A DNA stretch of 64,000 bases from a virus. The position numbers were made by a program, and so were the translations under genes. Shown piece by piece: positions 29,182 to 39,800 of the stretch (position 1 is the stretch's first letter; the number at the start of each line of letters is the position of its first letter). The DNA lies in the IMG/VR virus record IMGVR_UViG_3300042894_002735, positions 1 to 64,000 of that record. One strand, 5' to 3'. The notes below the pieces were generated by a model. It was not told the origin of the DNA. It made no database searches and saw nothing but the letters and a program-made list of their open reading frames with translations.

Positions 29182-29634
29182 TTACTTACTTAGGTCATAA
29201 CCCGCGTAATTGTATGTTAAATTTTCAACGGAAAATAATTCTGTAAAGTTACGAAGAAATTCCTTCAGGAAAGGTCTAACATCGACAGTGTAACGGATTT
29301 TTGGTGGGAAAAGTTTTCCATCAAAAATTCTGTGAAGTAATACATTGTCACCCAATTTTAAGAAAATGTTAAAGTTTTCCGCATCGTCGGTGTTTGACGT
29401 ATTTAGGATTTCAGGGTCTTCAGCAATCGCATCTTGATTGTCCATCATATACGTTACTGTTTTCATCTTCAAATCATATTGAAGGGTTTCTTGAACGTAT
29501 TTTAACATCTCAAGTGTCTGTACTGAACGATGTGCACTTGGGTTATAATTACGAACATTAAAGAATCTTTGAACAACAATGTTGTCGTTCAATGTTAGGA
29601 GGAGCTCCAATTTAACTACTTGTTCTTCTTTCAT
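29182..29634 (-). CDS. Hypothetical protein in the replication unit
   Basis: A 150-residue protein (MKEEQVVKLELLLTLND). It shows an internal similarity: NDNIVVQRFFNVRNYNP near the start and GDNVLLHRIFDGKLFPP later both read D-N-h-h-h-x-R-x-F. This suggests a duplicated beta-strand module. It lies between exonuclease and helicase genes, so a replication or recombination accessory role is inferred. I recognise no family. Confidence 0.7.
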   Translation of the reverse strand: MKEEQVVKLELLLTLNDNIVVQRFFNVRNYNPSAHRSVQTLEMLKYVQETLQYDLKMKTVTYMMDNQDAIAEDPEILNTSNTDDAENFNIFLKLGDNVLLHRIFDGKLFPPKIRYTVDVRPFLKEFLRNFTELFSVENLTYNYAGYDLSK

Positions 29635-29640
29635 AAAAAA

Positions 29641-30648
29641 TTAATTAAGGGTTTGTTTGTGTTTTCTTTTTTCTTTTCTTGTTAGTTTCAATATTGGTTT
29701 GATAAAGTTTACAAATGAATCGTCATCTTTTGGAAGATACTTAAAGAACCCGTCATCATTCATCATCTGAATTATGTTTTTAGATGTACGACCTTCAGGG
29801 TCCAAAGACTCCTCATAAAATAACCTCACCATTTCCATTGCATCTTCAGAAATAATTGGGTTATGTAAGTCAACGATTTGTTTGTTGGTCTTATAAAAAT
29901 GTTCACCAAATTCTCCATTTTTTGTAACACCATTTAAAATATTTTTCAATACTTTGTTGTCTTTGTTTTGTTCTTGTAAAAGTTTTGCCTTTGTTAAAAT
30001 ATCGTCAACAGAAACGGGTTTTTCAAGCACCTCAGGGAACAATTTTAGAAAGGTTTTTTCACCCAAACTGTAGATACCAAATATGTTGTCAGACTTATCA
30101 CCTAACATAACTTTTGAAACAAAAATATTTTCGTGAGGTATCCATTCTTTTTCCAAACGGACTTTGTCTCCTTTTTGATAAAGGTATTTTTGAATGGGTG
30201 AGTAGATGGATACCTTCTCACTCAAAAGTTGCATATAATCTCTATCAGATGAAAAAATTGTTTTGGTCTCCGTATCAGAAATGATACAATAGTATGCAAC
30301 CAAGTCATCAGCTTCGTTATTATCAATATCGATTTGTCTAACGAAACATTCTTCCAAGTATTGTTTTACTCGGTTCTTTTGGAAGTAATATGACTGAAGT
30401 TTTTCCTCAGTCATATTATTCTTCCGATTTAGTTTGTAATCAGGATATAGTTCACGTCTTTTGACTGAGTTGTTGTTACCGTCCCAAAAAACGATGACCT
30501 TGTCGTATTCGTTTTGTTCCAACTGTTTACGTAAGGTGTTGAGGAAGTGGAATACCCCTCCAATGTGATTTCCGTCAACATAAAACTCTCTGACTCCGTG
30601 GAATCCGATTTTAAATAAGTTATCTCCATCTACTAATAATGTTCTCAC
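29641..30648 (-). CDS. 5'-3' exonuclease / RNase H-like (FEN family)
   Basis: A 335-residue flap nuclease that removes RNA primers and flaps, like T4 RNase H. Acidic metal-binding positions are visible: LLVDGDNL at the start, VFWDGNN, NNEADDLVAYY and SSDRDYMQL. The H3TH-like region GDKSDNIFGIYSLGEKTF follows near residue 185. It starts at GTG (30648), which gives the expected family N-terminus, and follows uvsX by 17 bases. Confidence 0.88.
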   Translation of the reverse strand: MRTLLVDGDNLFKIGFHGVREFYVDGNHIGGVFHFLNTLRKQLEQNEYDKVIVFWDGNNNSVKRRELYPDYKLNRKNNMTEEKLQSYYFQKNRVKQYLEECFVRQIDIDNNEADDLVAYYCIISDTETKTIFSSDRDYMQLLSEKVSIYSPIQKYLYQKGDKVRLEKEWIPHENIFVSKVMLGDKSDNIFGIYSLGEKTFLKLFPEVLEKPVSVDDILTKAKLLQEQNKDNKVLKNILNGVTKNGEFGEHFYKTNKQIVDLHNPIISEDAMEMVRLFYEESLDPEGRTSKNIIQMMNDDGFFKYLPKDDDSFVNFIKPILKLTRKEKRKHKQTLN

Positions 30649-30665
30649 AAATTTGGGGTTTATGG

Positions 30666-31667
30666 TTAGTCCTCTTTTTCCTCACTCAAAGTGAAATCAC
30701 CGTCTGTTCCGATTACTTCTTTCCAATAATCAGAGTATTCTTTTTTGTAACGCTCAATAGACGCTTTCTCTTCGGTAGTATCTTTTCCCGCCAAGAATCC
30801 GTGAGGTGTTACAATAATCTTACCATCTTCGTAACCCAAACCATTGATGTGATTTTTCATTACAGAAATCTTGGTACGAGAAGCAAACTTAACAGTTCTC
30901 TTGTCTTTAGTCGCTGTAATCTTAGTTGTACCAGCACCTTTTTGATTTCCAAATAAAAATACTAAAGAAGAGTTCAACCAAACAGATTCACCACCTTTAG
31001 CTTTAATTTTTGGTTGCCCAAAAGGATTATCAGGTAGTTCAACCCAAGGTTGATTTACTATAACTAAAGTATTTTCATATTTTGAATCAGATTTACGAGA
31101 ACCTGAAATTCTTTGGTTAATACCCATACCAATCTTATCAGATAAGGTTGCTGCGTTATGTTGTTTACCCCCTTTACCTTCATAAGTCATTTTAGATGGA
31201 ATAGAACCAATAGAGTCCCACAAGAAACATAAACTGTAATCCAATTCACCCTTTTCTTGTGCATCTAACAATTGATTAATATAATCAGTGATTTGTTCAA
31301 TGTAATCAAAGTTATTGTTAAAGATAAAGAAACCATCCCAATCTAATTCTCCTGTCTCTGTATCGACAATCTCATCACACTGAAGACCCATAATTTTTGC
31401 GTGTTCAAAGCTCCACTTCTGTTCAGTAATAATGAACACAGGTAGAATTTCTTTTTTCTGAGCATCAACTGCAGTCTTAATCATAGCGGTTGTTTTACCA
31501 GTGTCTGAGTGACCTAAGAACATATTGATGTGTCCAATCGCAGGACCAGGTAAACCAACAGCATCCAAGAAGTCAGGACCACAGTCAAAAAACCTTTGGG
31601 GTTTGTATTTGGCTGAAGTAGAAAACTTCTTCTTTACTGAACTAAAATCATTTTTCTTGATTGCCAT
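30666..31667 (-). CDS. uvsX: UvsX/RecA-like recombinase
   Basis: A 333-residue strand-exchange protein. Walker A is GHSDTGKTT at residues 52-60. A Walker B-like LCFLWDSIG follows. I place the start at the ATG at 31667 (MAIKKNDFSSVKKKF). The longest frame adds 37 residues that only read through the upstream small gene in another frame. The C-terminus is acidic (LSEEKED), as in other UvsX/RecA proteins. It overlaps the 76-residue gene by 20 bases, which suggests coupled translation. Confidence 0.9.
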   Translation of the reverse strand: MAIKKNDFSSVKKKFSTSAKYKPQRFFDCGPDFLDAVGLPGPAIGHINMFLGHSDTGKTTAMIKTAVDAQKKEILPVFIITEQKWSFEHAKIMGLQCDEIVDTETGELDWDGFFIFNNNFDYIEQITDYINQLLDAQEKGELDYSLCFLWDSIGSIPSKMTYEGKGGKQHNAATLSDKIGMGINQRISGSRKSDSKYENTLVIVNQPWVELPDNPFGQPKIKAKGGESVWLNSSLVFLFGNQKGAGTTKITATKDKRTVKFASRTKISVMKNHINGLGYEDGKIIVTPHGFLAGKDTTEEKASIERYKKEYSDYWKEVIGTDGDFTLSEEKED

Positions 31668-31878
31668 AATTGTATTTGTAAAACATTTGTAATGTTTGTA
31701 ATTTATCACTAGCATTTGCAAGTTTTTCAATAAACTTGTCCATTTCTTCAATGTGTTGTGGGTGTTCACCAATCCCAACAGGATTTTCCATATACACCAT
31801 CAAAGTTGCTTCTGCCTCAGCAATTTCACTCTCATATTTCTTGATAAGTGATTCATACATTTTTTCTCTGATTTTCAT
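31648..31878 (-). CDS. Small helical protein between SSB and UvsX
   Basis: A 76-residue, highly charged, helix-forming protein (MKIREKMYESLIKKYESEI, later EMDKFIEKLANASDKL). The length, heptad-like hydrophobic spacing and position suggest a coiled-coil recombination or loading accessory, but I recognise no family. It overlaps the start of uvsX and follows the terminator of the SSB gene, so some read-through or a separate start is needed to express it. Confidence 0.7.
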   Translation of the reverse strand: MKIREKMYESLIKKYESEIAEAEATLMVYMENPVGIGEHPQHIEEMDKFIEKLANASDKLQTLQMFYKYNYGNQEK

Positions 31879-31894
31879 TTTTTTTTAAATTAAA

Positions 31895-31935
31895 AAGGAC
31901 ACTCTCAAAGACAGTTTGACCTTGAGAATGTCCTT
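31895..31935 (-). terminator. Strong terminator after the SSB gene
   Basis: A 16-base-pair stem (31895-31910 with 31920-31935, two G-U pairs) and a nine-base loop, followed on the minus strand by TTTTTAATTT. It lies 10 bases after the SSB stop and ahead of the 76-residue gene and uvsX. It probably lets SSB be made in excess over the downstream recombination genes. Confidence 0.9.
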
Positions 31936-31945
31936 CACATTATTA

Positions 31946-32785
31946 TTAGAACGGCAAGTCCTCGTCAACTTGTGAACTTGCTTGTGGGTCTTCGTAGTTA
32001 CTTGAAGATGAGCTACCTCCAAAAGATTCAGTGGCTTCTTCATCATTACTATAAACGTAACCACCTTTTTCAGAATCCCAACGTGGAACTTCACCTCGAG
32101 CAATCGCTTCCAAATATTCTACAGGTTTCTTAGAATATGCGTCTCTCCAAGTCAATTCATCTTCCAACCACTCTTTCATAACTTTTTTGTCTTCGTGAAT
32201 CGGACAAGGGTCGTCATACATAATAGTTGAAACTGCGGTGTAGAAAGCACCTTTAGGAGTTTTTTGTTTGGTCAACTCAATGACAAGGTCACGTCCTTTT
32301 TCAGGGTCGGTGATGTCACCTTTGTTTCTCCAAATTGGAATAATTTTATCAAGGATACCGTCTTGTTTGTAGTTGTGTTTGAATCTCCAAAACTTAACAC
32401 CGTCTTCAGGGTGGTCACGGTCAATAACTTTAACTACGTAGAACTTACGTGAGCGATATTGGTCCGCTAATTTCTTATCAGACTCTTTACCTGTTGAGAT
32501 TAGTTCTTCGTAAACCTCAGTAAGTGGTGAACGTTCATTATCGTTCTTTCCTGGGTCATAGAACTTTTGCCATTTACCACCAACTTGAACTTCGTGGTAC
32601 CAAGCTTCTTTGAATGGTGAACTTCCATCACCTGTGGGTAGAATACGGACTCTACGCTGTCCTGAATTTGATTTTTCATCTAGGAGAAGTGTGAAATACT
32701 TTTTCAATCTTTCCTCTGAACTCATTCCTCCTCCACCGGATTTGGATTGTTCGTACTGTGCTAATACTGCGTCAAGTGAACTCAT
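31946..32785 (-). CDS. Single-stranded DNA-binding protein, gp32-like
   Basis: A 279-residue SSB. The N-terminal segment has the SSEERLKKYFTLL helix. An OB-fold region rich in aromatic and basic residues follows (VRILPTGDG, AWYHEVQV, KFWRFKHNYKQDG). The C-terminus is Ser-rich and ends in the acidic tip DEDLPF, the protein-interaction tail of SSBs. The four-residue Zn site of T4 gp32 is not evident: only one Cys-x-x-His (CPIH) is seen. It has its own Bacteroidota-type promoter and a strong terminator, which fits high expression. Confidence 0.88.
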   Translation of the reverse strand: MSSLDAVLAQYEQSKSGGGGMSSEERLKKYFTLLLDEKSNSGQRRVRILPTGDGSSPFKEAWYHEVQVGGKWQKFYDPGKNDNERSPLTEVYEELISTGKESDKKLADQYRSRKFYVVKVIDRDHPEDGVKFWRFKHNYKQDGILDKIIPIWRNKGDITDPEKGRDLVIELTKQKTPKGAFYTAVSTIMYDDPCPIHEDKKVMKEWLEDELTWRDAYSKKPVEYLEAIARGEVPRWDSEKGGYVYSNDEEATESFGGSSSSSNYEDPQASSQVDEDLPF

Positions 32786-32814
32786 AAAAATTAAATGTTA
32801 AAAAATTAGTGTTA

Positions 32815-32846
32815 CAAATATAGGGTTTAAAAAATTACTAGTCAAA
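32815..32846 (-). promoter_or_regulatory. Bacteroidota-type promoter of the SSB gene
   Basis: On the minus strand TTTG (32846-32843) is followed after exactly 20 bases by TATATTTG (32822-32815). This matches the Bacteroidota primary-sigma consensus TTTG/TAnnTTTG with 19-21 base spacing. The SSB ATG is 29 bases further on. No TATTTAT late element is present, which suggests early or middle transcription by host polymerase. Confidence 0.75.
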
Positions 32847-32856
32847 TAAAATAAAA

Positions 32857-32878
32857 AGGGTCGTGTTACCACAACCCT
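32857..32878 (-). terminator. Terminator after the acidic 219-residue gene
   Basis: A nine-base-pair stem (AGGGTTGTG/CACGACCCT, one G-U pair) with a GTAA tetraloop. On the minus strand it is followed by TTTTTATTTTATTT. It ends the structural unit just before the SSB promoter. Confidence 0.9.
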
Positions 32879-32910
32879 AAATGTAATCAAGAAATCATAA
32901 AAGTCAAAAG

Positions 32911-33570
32911 TTATCTACTCTTAAATCCTCTAAATTCGTCTTCTTCGTCGTCATCAAATGTCTTCTTTATTTCAGCCGGATTTACATCTTCAACTTCATC
33001 CGATGTTAGAATATATTCGTGTTTACCTGATTTTTCAAAGTCTTCTTTCTTATCGTCAAAAAAATCTGATAGTTTTTGATTAAATGGTCCTGAATCTAAA
33101 CTTCTTAGTTGTAATTTTTCTTGCGGTGTCTTTTCTCTGTATTTTTCAATTTTCGTTTCAATACTATTAAGTTTTTCTACTAAACCGTCCATTTCACTTA
33201 ATTTTGTTTCTAAATTTTGGATGTATCCAAAAAGTTGTTCAAAATACTTATCTTGCTTAGAATCTATTTTTTCAGTAGTTTTAACAATATCAGTAACGTC
33301 TATCTCCTCAGTGTTTGAATCACCCTCAGCAGATTCTCCCTCATCATCAATCTTTGTAACCTCATCATCAGTTGCAACATCTATTTTTTCAGGAGTTACA
33401 GGGGCCGCCTCAGGAGCTGCAGCATCCGCAGGTGCCGGTGGTAATGCCGCCGCATCAAGAGCTGGTTCACCTGCCGCTTCAGGAGCAACAGGTAGTTCCT
33501 GTTCTGTGATATAATTGTTTATACTATGATATCTTTGTATTTCTTTTAGAATCTTTTTGTCAATACTCAT
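32911..33570 (-). CDS. Acidic Pro/Ala-rich hypothetical protein
   Basis: A 219-residue protein. The N-terminus (KILKEIQRYHSINNYITEQE) is helical and resembles a targeting peptide with an I-T-E site. Residues about 27-65 form a Pro/Ala-rich linker. The middle is a charged predicted coiled coil (TTEKIDSKQDKYFEQLFGYI onward), and the C-terminus is very acidic (FDDDEEDEFRGF). Composition suggests an internal head or scaffold-type protein. This is inference: no family is recognised. It is the last gene before the terminator at 32857. Confidence 0.65.
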   Translation of the reverse strand: MSIDKKILKEIQRYHSINNYITEQELPVAPEAAGEPALDAAALPPAPADAAAPEAAPVTPEKIDVATDDEVTKIDDEGESAEGDSNTEEIDVTDIVKTTEKIDSKQDKYFEQLFGYIQNLETKLSEMDGLVEKLNSIETKIEKYREKTPQEKLQLRSLDSGPFNQKLSDFFDDKKEDFEKSGKHEYILTSDEVEDVNPAEIKKTFDDDEEDEFRGFKSR

Positions 33571-33574
33571 TTTC

Positions 33575-33799
33575 TTAACCGTTTAAAAGTTGTTTTATAC
33601 CGTGTGGAGTCTCTACTCTAACTCTTCTGTTAGCAGTGACATCGTGTCCTGCTCTTTCAATAAGGCCATCTCTTTCTCTAACGATATAACAATCGCCAGT
33701 GTCTAAGTCACAAACTTGCTTGGTTCCGTCACCATTATCCTTTGATGACATTCTTACATTTTTACCAAGATACTGATTTAACATATTATTTAGGTCCAT
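33575..33799 (-). CDS. Small hypothetical protein
   Basis: A 74-residue protein starting MDLNNMLNQYLGK. The longest frame begins two codons earlier at TTG, but the ATG at 33799 is preferred. CDLDTGDCYIVRERDGLIER forms a short beta-hairpin-like stretch. It lies four bases before the acidic gene and 14 bases after a TATTTAT element, so it heads this short late unit. Confidence 0.6.
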   Translation of the reverse strand: MDLNNMLNQYLGKNVRMSSKDNGDGTKQVCDLDTGDCYIVRERDGLIERAGHDVTANRRVRVETPHGIKQLLNG

Positions 33800-33813
33800 A
33801 ACCAATTTTTCTT

Positions 33814-33820
33814 ATAAATA
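33814..33820 (-). promoter_or_regulatory. TATTTAT late-promoter-like element
   Basis: TATTTAT on the coding strand, 14 bases before the ATG at 33799. Confidence 0.5.
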
Positions 33821-33840
33821 TCTATAAAATTCAAATAATT

Positions 33841-36800
33841 TTATTGTGGGGTCGTACTAGGGGTTGGGCTTGGAGTACAAGTAGGTGGAATGTTGTTTAT
33901 TATATTTTGATTGTTAGCTGTTGGTGTAGGTGTTGGTGTGATTTTAAACACAGGTATTGTACTAACAAGTCCAAGATTCTTCGCCAACCTATTACCTTCA
34001 ATTAAGTTGAATGACAACTGTGTATCTGAGGTTAAATCAGTTCCTCTATTTGCTGGCCAGTTTTGTAGATAGAAAGTTTCAATAGATTTGTTTTGAATAT
34101 CCCCGACTCTATTTATCAATCTATCTCTCATAAATAACATAAATTCTACAGGGTCAACAAAATTAGCAACAGGATATGAAAGTGGTAATCCATTTAGATT
34201 TTCAATATCCATACAAGAATATGTTGGTTCAAAATAAGTTCTTAACTCACCATAATTATAATCTAAAGTAATTCTTCCAAAGTTATTGTTTAAACCAATG
34301 AAGTTTTTACTGTCTTTGTTACCACTTGCAGCCCAAGATATTAAGAATATTATAAATCTTAAGTTTTGATATCTTTCAATCTCAATAGCATCTGTAGACG
34401 TTGTACTAACATTTTGAATTAACAAGTCATAGAATTGTTTTGCCGTTAACTTAGTTTGAGTTCCACTTACTGATGTATATCCAGCTTGTTTATAAGGTGT
34501 TTCCAATACTTTTGAGTCACAAGAATTTTGTGCGGATTGTTGTGTATTAGAATTTGTTGACACGTTTGCATTATTACCTTGGGTAGTTGTCGCATTGGTT
34601 CCCTTATCATCATCTTTCCTTTGAGTAACAGCGGTTATCAATTTACCAACCAAATTTTGATTAATACTTTGTAATAAGTTTTCTGTGTATGGATACGACA
34701 ACACACTTTGTCTAACACCCGTAAATTTGGTTTCAAACTGACCAGGTGTAATAGTGTGCGTAACATCAGTAATTAAGTAAGAACCATTAAACATCGGTAC
34801 GTGTCTAAGGTTGAAATACATTGTTGGTTGAATCATCGCATTACCTAAACCAACCACATCACATTGATATGACCTGTTCTGATAAATGTTATACAACGAG
34901 TTGTTTTGTGTTGCGGTATCTCTACCAGATGCTGCGTTGGCCATATTATTTATGGTCCACACAGATTCAGCGGTCGCCTTACCGTTATCTTGTGACACTG
35001 AAAAAGAATAAAATATATTTTGGTTTCTAACCCCAATGTCTACCGTAAATCCAACACATCTATTAGATAACGCCCAATCTGTTTTATTTGTTTGGTTTTC
35101 AACATTTGGGTTACCAACAGGATTTCTTAAGTCAAAAGTGTCGGTTCTAAATAAATAATTGTTAACACTCTTATCTGTAGTATCAATATACGATGATGGT
35201 CTATTGGCATAGAAACAAACTAATTTTGGTCCTGACCTTCTGTAGTCAACAGTTAGGTAAGTTCCCCACATTTCATTAGCAAAATCAATCGTGCTTGGTA
35301 TATTAGGTACCGCGTTTAAAGTAGGTTCTTGTACATTATAAAAGTTAACATACGCAGGCATTGGCATTATCGTAAAGTGATTATCGGTCAAAATACCTGC
35401 TAAAAATACAAACACACCCATATTAAGGTTGATTGTGTCTTCACTGATAATTTGTTTTAACTTGAAAATATCCACAACAACCTTATCTCCAATATTTCTT
35501 GACGCTCTGTCAAGGAACAACATATCTTCAAATAAGGTGTATCGTTTGTAATCAGTACCCGCAATCCACTTATCATTCAATGCTTTGAATGCTTCATATA
35601 AATCTACTTTAGCTTGTTTTGAATCAAACTTACTCTGTATTGTTTTTTCAGGTAATTCACTAATTTCGGGTAATCCCTTTCTTACATTTATTAGTGTGTT
35701 ATCTAAACCAACGTTTTTAAATGCGTTATATGTGTTCAAATATCCTTGGAGTTGACCTGTAAATTCAGTGATAGTTAAATTTGGATTTTCAAGTCTTTGG
35801 GTGGCATACATTCTAATAACTTGTGATAACTCTGTAATATTTGCAGACGTAAAGTTAATATTAGACTGAACAAAAAAGTCGGTTATGTAAGAACCATTAT
35901 TATCGTAAATAAGTTCAGGTATTGTTGAAAACCCAACTTCAAGTTGTAGTGTTCTCCACGCGTCAGGGTTTGACGCTATAGAGTTCTGCAAACTAACCGT
36001 ACCACCATTGGTTGGCAAATTGTTCTGATATGGTCCAAATTGTAACGGATTGATTACTTGAGATGTATTAGTAATATATCCGATATATGAGTCCACCGCT
36101 CTTCTGTTGTAACGAGTCGGGTTACCCATTCTCAATACAACGTCATATTCCATAATGTTTTGGATTTGAGCAATCGAATTACTGAATTGACTCTGTATTA
36201 TTGTTTCAAATAAATCTTCAGATGTGGCGCTACTTAATGGTATTTGAACACTCATCAATGAACGCATCATCTTTTGGAAGTTTCTGTATGTTGTTTCCAA
36301 ATCAGAAAACTGTTCAAATCCACCACCTACTGAAAGTGACGCACCAGGGTCAATTACATTAGAATTTTCCTCATTGATATTAAAATTTGTTAACGCTTTA
36401 CTGAAGTTTAAAAATTCATTTTCTAATATGTCCAATATTTGTTTGTCAAATACTGAGAACACATCATCAATTTTTGAATATTCATTCGTCTGAATCAACT
36501 CAAATGGGACATTACCAAATAGATTGTTTTCATCAAACATATAACTTCCTGTACCAGGTCGATATATTGTTTGGTTATCGTAATAACCGTAATTTGGTAA
36601 ACTCCAAAATGCTCTAACCGAACCGTTAAATAACGCTTCATTATTATACAACTCTTGTGTTAATAATCCTGTAGTACTAAAACAAGCGTTGTTCACTTGG
36701 TTCATTTGTGACCCAAACGATGGTATTACATAATATTGATATGTTGGAGTTGTTGGTGGTTCATCACAAACAACTGTATTTGGAACTGATGGTGTAATAC

Positions 36801-39800
36801 TATCAGGTAATAAAACACTATATGTTTTAATATCAATAACCCTTGTTTGTAAATCCTTGGTTGTATTTTTATTAATATTTGATTCTGAAAGGTTTTGAAT
36901 CTTTAAACCATTTTTAATGGACTCATTAATTTCACCATCAGTATATGCAGTATACAAGTCTTGAGAGTTGTAAAAGTAATTGAACTCATTAATCAATTTA
37001 GGGTAGAACCCTACCTGCATTGTGGTGTATTTAACATTATTGTCAACCGTTTCTGTTTGTAATGTTATTTTACCAACACCATTTAATGTATAAGTCTTGG
37101 CGGTGTTTTGATTAATAGGGTCGTAGTTTTGTTTGTAATCAAAATTACCCCAACATCCACCTAAAATATCCTGATTGGTTTGTACTTGTGTTTTATATCT
37201 ATGCCAAATCGCACCATATTTTAATACCCAAACATATGGAACCTTGTGTAACGCACCAAACTTTTTGAAACTTGCAAAAATATAATCTAAAGGTGTTGTC
37301 ACACCAGCAAGATTTGTTTTATATCTGTCCTTAAATGTTGCGAGTGGTAGTGAGTTTAAGAATAAAAACGCTGCCGCGACATAAGGATATTGTTCTTTAT
37401 TCTTTTCTTTAGCAACACCCTCCAATATTGCGTTAACAAAATAAGGTGTGTTCAACATAGAGGTTGTTGTTCTTACGGGTAAACCTGTTGTTGGGTAATC
37501 AACATAACCTTCTGTCGGTAACAAAGTTGCTGGTTGTCTTGTTATGTAAAACGTATTAACATTTGTTGTTAGTGCCGGTATTGCAGTGTTTAGATAGTTA
37601 AAGTTTGTTACAGGTCTGTTTGTATTATAATCATCAATACCCGTAAAATTTGAAATTATATTTTTTGGTTCGTAAACTTTATATGTGTTTGATGTGTTGT
37701 TTGCAACGTCAACCGAACCACCTAAAATATACTGACTTAAATTTTTAATGTTCCAATCCTGATTTGTAAACGGGAAAGTATCTACAATTTGTATTGGGTT
37801 TGTGCTAGTACTCTTTAAGAATTGTTGTAATTGTGGCGTTTGTGGTAATGAAACAAAAGAGTTTGAAACAGTATTTGACAAGTATTTTGTACTAAGAATT
37901 GAAAACGGGTTCTGAGTATAATTCTTAAGATATGGTGTAATATAAATGTCTTGTATAAATTCACCCCAAAATAAACCAGTTCCTTGGTTTGAAAACGCTT
38001 CTAATGTTTGGGTAAAATTATTAGCAGTAAAAGGATATTCTTTTAACTTTTGAGTTAAGTATGGATTACTCAATCCTAAAGATTCTATAATGTTAGTACC
38101 TTCCGTAATACCAATAATGTCACCAACAAAAGTTTTAGACGTATTGTCATTTGTAACTCTACCAAATCCTGTATAAAATTGGTATATTAATTGTCTCTCA
38201 TATATTTCATAAAAATATTTTAACTCTTCTTTATTAAGATAAGCTAACCCAATATTAGGGAATTCTAAAGCATTTAGATTTAATCTTTTTACTGTTGCAG
38301 CATCATTGTCTGCGGGAGGTTGTGAAATTGGTGGGTCATTTCTTTGCGCAGTACCTTTTAAATATTCTTCAACAAATTCGACCTCAGGCCATTTGTCGTA
38401 AAGATACCCTTTTGATTGATTTACAAACGCAATATCACCAGGATATGTTAATGTATATCTTGGTTGGTCATCGGTACCGTTATTTTCAACAAAAACTTGT
38501 GGCCAAGGGTATACAGGTTGTTGGGAATTATCTATAAATTCTTGACTAGCGTTTGCTGTTAACGGAACGTAGTTGACATCATCAGGACTTTTTATAGAAG
38601 TACTATTGTTATTTAAAACAACATTTTTTCTCACAGGGTCTTGTCTAACAGAATATGCCTGAATATGAACATCATCCATCAATCTGATAAACGCCTCTGT
38701 TGATGCCATAATCACCGCACTAATATTTCTAACTGTAGGTCTAAATCCAATTCCAGTATCAGCTCTTTCTACTTTATCAGCCAATTCAGCACTTAATTTG
38801 GTTTCCAATTCAGTAACTTTAGCGTCAATTTGAGATTCCATACTTTTTATTATGGTGTCAAATCTATTGGCACCAACAAAAACATAAAAGTTTTTCTTAA
38901 CTTCTTTCAATCCTTCGGGTGTCGCCTCTACCACTACACTAAAATATTGTTCAGCACTTTTTACAATAAATGCACTAATTTCTTCAGGTGTTGGGTATTT
39001 TATCGAGGTTCTGTCTATAAATGTTTTTTCCCAATCAATATTATCCAATTGAAAGTTTTCAATATAAATCGAAGGAGTTATTGGGTTTGGTATCTTAAAG
39101 TTTTGTTTTGCTTCAGCACCAAACGTACCGTTTTGTGCCAACTTAGTATTGTATGTTTGTGTAATAGCACTTAACTCACTTTGAGCGGTAACTCTTTGTG
39201 ATTGTGTTAGATTCTTTTTGAAGACATAAGCATACTGACCATCCTTTAAAACAAATGGTTTTGGGTCCAAAAATGTTGTAAACCAAGAATTTTTGGCGTC
39301 TCTGACACTTTTATAATATTGGTTAAGTGTTTTTTTATAAGATGTCGCATCCGTAATCGGCTGCATATCAACTTTCCTATATGAATTAATAATGTTCTGT
39401 TCAAATTGTTGTAATTTGTAACCTAATTCCATTATTGTTAGTTCAGGAAAATTCTTATCAATTAAACCTTTGGCTTTGTATTCAGAGTAAACTTCGTGCA
39501 TTTTTTGTCTACCCCTCTCATTAACTCGAGTAACACTCAGGTTGTTTTGAGATTGAGCATTTGACGGAATATTCTGACCCGCATTGTTCGCCGAATTATC
39601 ATCTGCAGACTCTGTTTCAACAATAGAGTTTGTGTATGTAAATGTTTTAGAATACATATGGGGTAATGCAATCAAATGCCCCATCTGAATTTCATTTAAA
39701 ATGTTATATTTGTATCCGTAAAATTTACAACTAACTTGGTAGTTACCACTCATTGTATTAAATCTCGCCTCAAATGTGTGTAGATTTAATTGGTATCTAA

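Noticed and set aside
31668-31778. N-terminal extension of UvsX.
   Set aside because: The extra 37 residues overlap the 76-residue gene in another frame and do not match the family; the ATG at 31667 does.
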